Source: CAVHIG01 sp963636105
GTDB taxonomy: Bacteria; Bacillota; Clostridia; Peptostreptococcales; Anaerovoracaceae
Assembly: GCA_963636105.1 (NCBI GenBank)
Contig: CAVHIG010000016.1
Span: forward strand, 1 to 34,835
Reading direction: 5' to 3'
Length of the DNA: 34,835 bases
This document shows, in pieces, positions 32,115 through 34,835 of the stretch. Position numbers and translations under genes: made by a program. Within the stretch, counting starts at the first letter, position 1. The number at the start of each line of letters is the position of its first letter. The notes below the pieces were generated by a model. That model was not told where the DNA came from. It ran no database searches and saw only the letters and a program-made list of their open reading frames with translations.

Positions 32115-33443
32115 ATGCTAAATCAACATAAACGTTCTGATCCTTTAGTAATAGGACTGGCGCTTTTCGCCATGTTCTTTGGCGCAGGAAGTCTTATCTT
32201 TCCGCCGTACCTTGGTATGGAATCCGGTACACAATGGTTTATAGGATTTCTATTATTTATCATTATGGACGTAGGTCTGGCCTTTGTAACGATGGTGGCC
32301 ATGATCAACGGTGACGGAAGCATCAGCGGCGTTACCGGCGTCATCGGAAATATTCCCGCATTAATTCTAAATACGGCTGTTGTGGTCTGCATAGGTCCGC
32401 TCCTGGCCATTCCTCGTACTGCTGCCACTACTTATGAAATGACAATTACTCCTATCATTCCTGGGACAAGTCCTGTACTGGTGGCCGTGATTTATTTCGC
32501 TCTTGTTTTTATATTGACAATCAAACCAAGCAAAGTTGTGGATATCGTGGGCAAGTTTTTGACTCCTCTTATGGTAGTTGCGTTGATAGTGCTGGTTGTA
32601 GCTGGAGTGGTCAGCCCTCTTGGCCCGATTGCGGAGCCGGTCATCGACAATGTCGTAGCGGAAGGCATCATCAATGGATACCAGGCCATGGATGTGCTGG
32701 GTGCTTTAGGATTTGCTATCGTTATTTGTGCTACCGTAACAGAACGTGGGTATACGGATCACAAGGAACGGACTCGTGTCACTACCATTTCCTGCGTTTT
32801 GGCCGGGGTACTCCTCTTTGTAATTTATTGCGGCCTGACTTATTTGGGAGCCACCTATTCCTCATTAGAGAATATTGCAAACGTAAATCAGGCAAGTCTT
32901 ATAGTAACTATTACAGAGTGTCTACTGGGACGTTTCGGTGTAATCATGCTGGGTGTCATTGTAGGTCTGGCCTGTCTGACAACGGCCATTGGCTTGACTG
33001 CTGCTTCAGCATCGTATTTTGATTCGGTTACGCATGGTAAGGTAAAATATGGTGTAGTGGTCGGCATTATCTGCGTATTTAGTGCCGTAGTCTCCAGCTT
33101 TGGACTCAGCACTATAATTAGCATTGCGACACCAATTTTGTGTGTTGTATATCCGGTAATTGTATGCCTGATTTTGCTGAGCTTTCTCAAGAAAAAGATC
33201 AGCAATCGCAACATATACAAAGGTGCAGCTTTGGTAGCCTTTATAGTGAGTCTGCTGACTGTAGGCGTGACCTATGGCCTGCCATTCCAATTTATTGATG
33301 TGCTTCCATTATCCGAATACCAGCTCAACTGGATTATACCTGCCGTGATAGGCGGAATCATCGGAGCCTTTGTACCAGATAAAGGCAAAGCACAGGAATG
33401 CGGGGCAACTGGAGACAGTATGATGCAAGAGGCAGCAAATTAA
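32115..33443 (+). CDS. brnQ: Branched-chain amino acid:cation symporter (BrnQ/LIVCS family)
   Basis: The 442-residue protein has about twelve membrane helices. It carries the family start DPLVIGLALFAMFFGAGSLI followed by FPPYLG, plus GPLLAIPRTAATTYEMTITP, GYQAMDVLGALGFAIVI and a C-terminal PAVIGGIIGAFVPDKGKA. It is expected to import leucine, isoleucine and valine with sodium or protons. ATG 32115 is chosen because MLNQHKRSDPLVIG matches the family N-terminus. The open frame continues upstream for 53 codons through basic, hairpin-forming sequence that is unlikely to be translated. The ribosome binding site (GTAGG) is weak, which suggests translational control. The neighbourhood (OCD-like enzyme, XRE regulator) fits an amino-acid utilisation unit. 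Confidence 0.93.
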   Translation: MLNQHKRSDPLVIGLALFAMFFGAGSLIFPPYLGMESGTQWFIGFLLFIIMDVGLAFVTMVAMINGDGSISGVTGVIGNIPALILNTAVVVCIGPLLAIPRTAATTYEMTITPIIPGTSPVLVAVIYFALVFILTIKPSKVVDIVGKFLTPLMVVALIVLVVAGVVSPLGPIAEPVIDNVVAEGIINGYQAMDVLGALGFAIVICATVTERGYTDHKERTRVTTISCVLAGVLLFVIYCGLTYLGATYSSLENIANVNQASLIVTITECLLGRFGVIMLGVIVGLACLTTAIGLTAASASYFDSVTHGKVKYGVVVGIICVFSAVVSSFGLSTIISIATPILCVVYPVIVCLILLSFLKKKISNRNIYKGAALVAFIVSLLTVGVTYGLPFQFIDVLPLSEYQLNWIIPAVIGGIIGAFVPDKGKAQECGATGDSMMQEAAN

Positions 33444-33500
33444 ATGGCTTTCGCAAAGCATTGGCCTCATTTAAACTTAAGCAAATTTCATTCAACTCCC

Positions 33501-33585
33501 CGGATACCCCAATCCCTCGGATGATCCGACGGATTTTCAAACCTTTCGGATACCCCAATCCAGAGAAGGCGGATTGGGGTATCCG
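33501..33585. repeat. Three copies of a 15-base repeat, two direct and one inverted
   Basis: CGGATACCCCAATCC at 33501-33515 and again at 33547-33561, then its exact reverse complement GGATTGGGGTATCCG at 33571-33585. The last two form a perfect 15-bp hairpin with a 9-base loop, 103 bases after brnQ. No T-run follows; it may still act as the brnQ 3' end or be a protein-binding array. Confidence 0.75.
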
Positions 33586-33633
33586 ACCTTTCCTAAAAAT
33601 TACAATTCTTAAAATCTTGAAAAGCCGCAGCGG

Positions 33634-33840
33634 CTATCCCACATAGACTGTCCGAAAACTCGATTTTACAATCACTACACGCACAACTTGCATTTCACCG
33701 CAATTGATGCAGCTATATATTGTGATTTCCTCTTCTTTCGATTTAGTTTTCGGCCGGTCTGCGATGCTGCGGCTTTTCTTGGCGTGTAAAGTATTCTTCC
33801 GCAATATCTCTGAAATTGCACTTACAGAAAATGTTATATA
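33634..33840 (-). other. Possible zinc-ribbon gene remnant
   Basis: A minus-strand open stretch without a good start reads NTLHAKKSRSIADRPKTKSK and later IYSCINCGEMQVV. A one-base shift would continue it as CSDCKIEF, giving the second CxxC of a zinc ribbon. It may be a frameshifted remnant of a small zinc protein, or chance. The rest of 33444-33830, apart from the 15-base repeats, holds nothing recognised. Confidence 0.2.
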
Positions 33841-34088
33841 TTATCAAAAGTACGTCGCATAGAAAAGAATATCGCAGGCTGCCGGAAAGCCTGTTCTTCA
33901 TCCCCACAGAAGCGGAAATTGCGTCCGGAATTGCAGATTCCGCAGGTATAGCCTCTTATGCGAGGTTCTGCGAGTCAATAGGTGAGCCTGCAGATGTTTC
34001 GGCGAAGGATAGACTCGCAGGCTGGGCGGATGAAGCCTATGAAATCAGCTGGTATCTCAGCGAAGAGCGCAGGCATATTATATGTTGA
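33831..34088 (+). CDS. Hypothetical small protein, doubtful
   Basis: An 85-residue frame starts at ATG 33831 with no visible ribosome binding site. The product is slightly acidic (FIPTEAEIASGIADSAGIAS, DRLAGWADEAYEISWYLSEE) and has no membrane segment. I do not recognise a family. Codons 28-38 overlap a degraded copy of the dispersed repeat (33912-33943: GCGGAAATTGC and GCAGATTCCGC), which raises the chance that the frame is partly repeat-derived. It may be a gene fragment. Confidence 0.35.
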   Translation: MLYIIKSTSHRKEYRRLPESLFFIPTEAEIASGIADSAGIASYARFCESIGEPADVSAKDRLAGWADEAYEISWYLSEERRHIIC

Positions 34089-34293
34089 TTGCTAATCGCA
34101 GGTATACTATATAATGCGCATATTTATCGGTACTTCCAGAAAAAGCCCTACTCGCATTAGTTCAGACAAGTAACGAGTATTTTGGGATGAGCTGCCCTAT
34201 TTCCGGCAATGAAATGATGAGTAGGAACAGATCCACGCATATGGGAAATAGCCTTAAATTTTGAAAAAAATGTATATAATTATATAAAAATGG
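34089..34293. other. Gene-free AT-rich stretch
   Basis: No coding frame with a ribosome binding site or family resemblance was seen on either strand. A weak promoter-like TTGATT (34084), 17 bases, TATATA (34107) is present but unsupported. Confidence 0.4.
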
Positions 34294-34322
34294 TTGCATT
34301 TTACCCGGGGATGGTATACAAT
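34294..34322 (+). promoter_or_regulatory. Promoter-like sequence upstream of the 34.4 kb repeat array
   Basis: TTGCAT (34294-34299), 17 bases, TACAAT (34317-34322). A transcript from here would run through the GGTATCGTGA repeats; only very short frames follow. Confidence 0.4.
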
Positions 34323-34390
34323 TCAATAAAGGGGTAATATATATAAGAGGATGCAGATCGTAAGATGACTCCGATGGCTTTGAACAAGGT

Positions 34391-34550
34391 AAAAAGTATC
34401 GCAATTTCACTGATTTTCAAACTTCACGATACCTTTTGTAGGAAAAAGGTATCGTGAACCTGGTGAAACTTGAATTTCACGATACTTTCTCCTGTTTTTT
34501 TGGCTAAAAGCTTCCCAAATAGCTCTTATTGCTATCAAAAGGTATCGTGA
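34391..34550. repeat. Array of five GGTATCGTGA-type repeats in alternating orientation
   Basis: AAAAGGTATCGTGA-like sequences occur at 34391-34405 (plus, degraded), 34423-34437 (minus), 34444-34458 (plus), 34476-34488 (minus) and 34537-34550 (plus). Copies two and three form a 15-bp hairpin. The orientation alternates strictly and the spacing varies (32, 21, 32, 61 bases), unlike a CRISPR array. It fits a cluster of protein-binding sites or a folded RNA. Confidence 0.7.
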
Positions 34551-34608
34551 CTTTCAAAAAAAGTCGATTTTATGGTACCTTACATATTTTGGAATTGAAT
34601 AGTCAATT

Positions 34609-34704
34609 AGCAGAGCTCGTATTGATGAGAGGCTCTACAAAATCTTACCTTGCAGTTAATCTGACTGTAAATTCCAAAGGACTGTCAAAGCAGAGCTCGT
34701 ATTG
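34609..34704. repeat. 16-base direct repeat with an 80-base period
   Basis: AGCAGAGCTCGTATTG is found at 34609-34624 and again, identical, at 34689-34704. The DNA between them shows no other clear similarity to its surroundings. Possibly the footprint of an insertion, or paired binding sites. Confidence 0.7.
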
Positions 34705-34733
34705 GAAGAAATCGCAATTTACGACGTCGTCGC

Positions 34734-34761
34734 TTGACTTAGGATATTAGTATTGTATACT
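34734..34761 (+). promoter_or_regulatory. Strong promoter at the right edge
   Basis: TTGACT (34734-34739), 16 bases, TATACT (34756-34761). Transcription would start near 34768 and leave the window. Confidence 0.7.
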
Positions 34762-34767
34762 TTATCA

Positions 34768-34835
34768 AATTATTTGTTACAAGGAAGATTTGGGGCGGTA
34801 GCTGTCTGCAGGCCCTTGTGACGAGCAGCGCAAGA
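34768..34835 (+). ncRNA. Start of a structured transcript (leader or small RNA), cut by the window end
   Basis: Just after the promoter, GTTACAAGG (34776-34784) pairs with CCTTGTGAC (34814-34822), nine base pairs with one G-U, enclosing a GC-rich 29-base loop. No start codon with a ribosome binding site is seen. It could be a ribosomal-protein leader, a riboswitch or a small RNA; the class is not recognised. Confidence 0.4.

Noticed and set aside
34391..34550. CRISPR array
   Set aside because: Repeats alternate in orientation, are only 10-15 bases long and have unequal spacers; no cas genes are present.
34162..34750. Small frames at the right end (34162-34410 minus, 34529-34750 plus, 34374-34457 plus)
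   Set aside because: None has a ribosome binding site or recognisable product, and the last two run through the repeat arrays.
1..34835. tRNA, rRNA or intact insertion sequence
   Set aside because: No cloverleaf, conserved rRNA segment or transposase was recognised on either strand by eye; a covariance search could still find a small RNA.

Overview
The window looks like chromosomal DNA of an anaerobic Clostridia-type Firmicute. The evidence is strong AGGAGG-type ribosome binding sites, consensus sigma-A-like promoters, rho-independent terminators, an acetoacetyl-CoA thiolase of the clostridial type, a Cat1-type CoA-transferase, a GlnRS gene, a YhgE/Pip protein and a BrnQ carrier. A Family XIII/Mogibacterium-like member is only a guess. 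No rRNA, tRNA, intact insertion sequence, prophage or CRISPR array was seen.

Layout. 1-2300 is a decaying accessory patch. It holds a DUF1016/YhcG-type nuclease gene that has lost its nuclease core, a ROK-family kinase gene, the tail of an AAA ATPase gene, a HicA toxin gene with its catalytic middle missing, and an intact HicB antitoxin gene. 2400-5823 holds two signalling genes: a PAS/PAS hybrid histidine kinase with a receiver domain, and a membrane GGDEF diguanylate cyclase. 5945-9798 is a complete thiamine salvage operon: perfect promoter, TPP riboswitch, terminator, thiM-thiE-thiD-cytX, terminator. 9903-13775 holds a U32 (RlhA-like) protein and an Orn/Lys/Arg decarboxylase-fold enzyme. 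A CNNM/CorC-type CBS transporter (minus strand), an NhaC antiporter and a membrane-anchored LuxR regulator follow. 18359-20609 is a surE / isochorismatase-like / DUF2156 operon. Next come thiolase, GlnRS, a convergent A24 prepilin peptidase, a CoA-transferase (minus), a nitrilase/omega-amidase-like enzyme, and a two-gene unit of a small membrane protein plus YhgE. From 29907 an XRE regulator diverges from an ornithine-cyclodeaminase-like gene and brnQ. The right end (33444-34835) is nearly gene-free and unusually rich in short repeats. It ends with a strong promoter running into a structured transcript cut by the window edge.

How the genes connect. The thi operon is a salvage route: HMP is imported, kinases act on HMP and hydroxyethylthiazole, the two are joined, and TPP feeds back through the riboswitch. 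Thiolase, the CoA-transferase and the nitrilase fit fermentative acyl-CoA and amide metabolism, but they are not one operon. The OCD-like gene and brnQ lie in the same direction beside an XRE regulator and suggest amino-acid uptake and use.

The most striking signal is not a gene. A 12-base motif, GCGGAAACKGCG (K = G or T), occurs exactly 12 times on the two strands by my eye count, with at least eight near copies, where chance predicts about 0.01. Several copies are paired head to head as palindromes. They lie in intergenic DNA, in interdomain linkers of proteins and in ordinary coding sequence. It could be a small palindromic mobile repeat or an uptake/architecture signal. I know of no described counterpart in this group. 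The second notable pattern is that two neighbouring accessory genes (hicA and the DUF1016 gene) have each lost their active core by an internal deletion.
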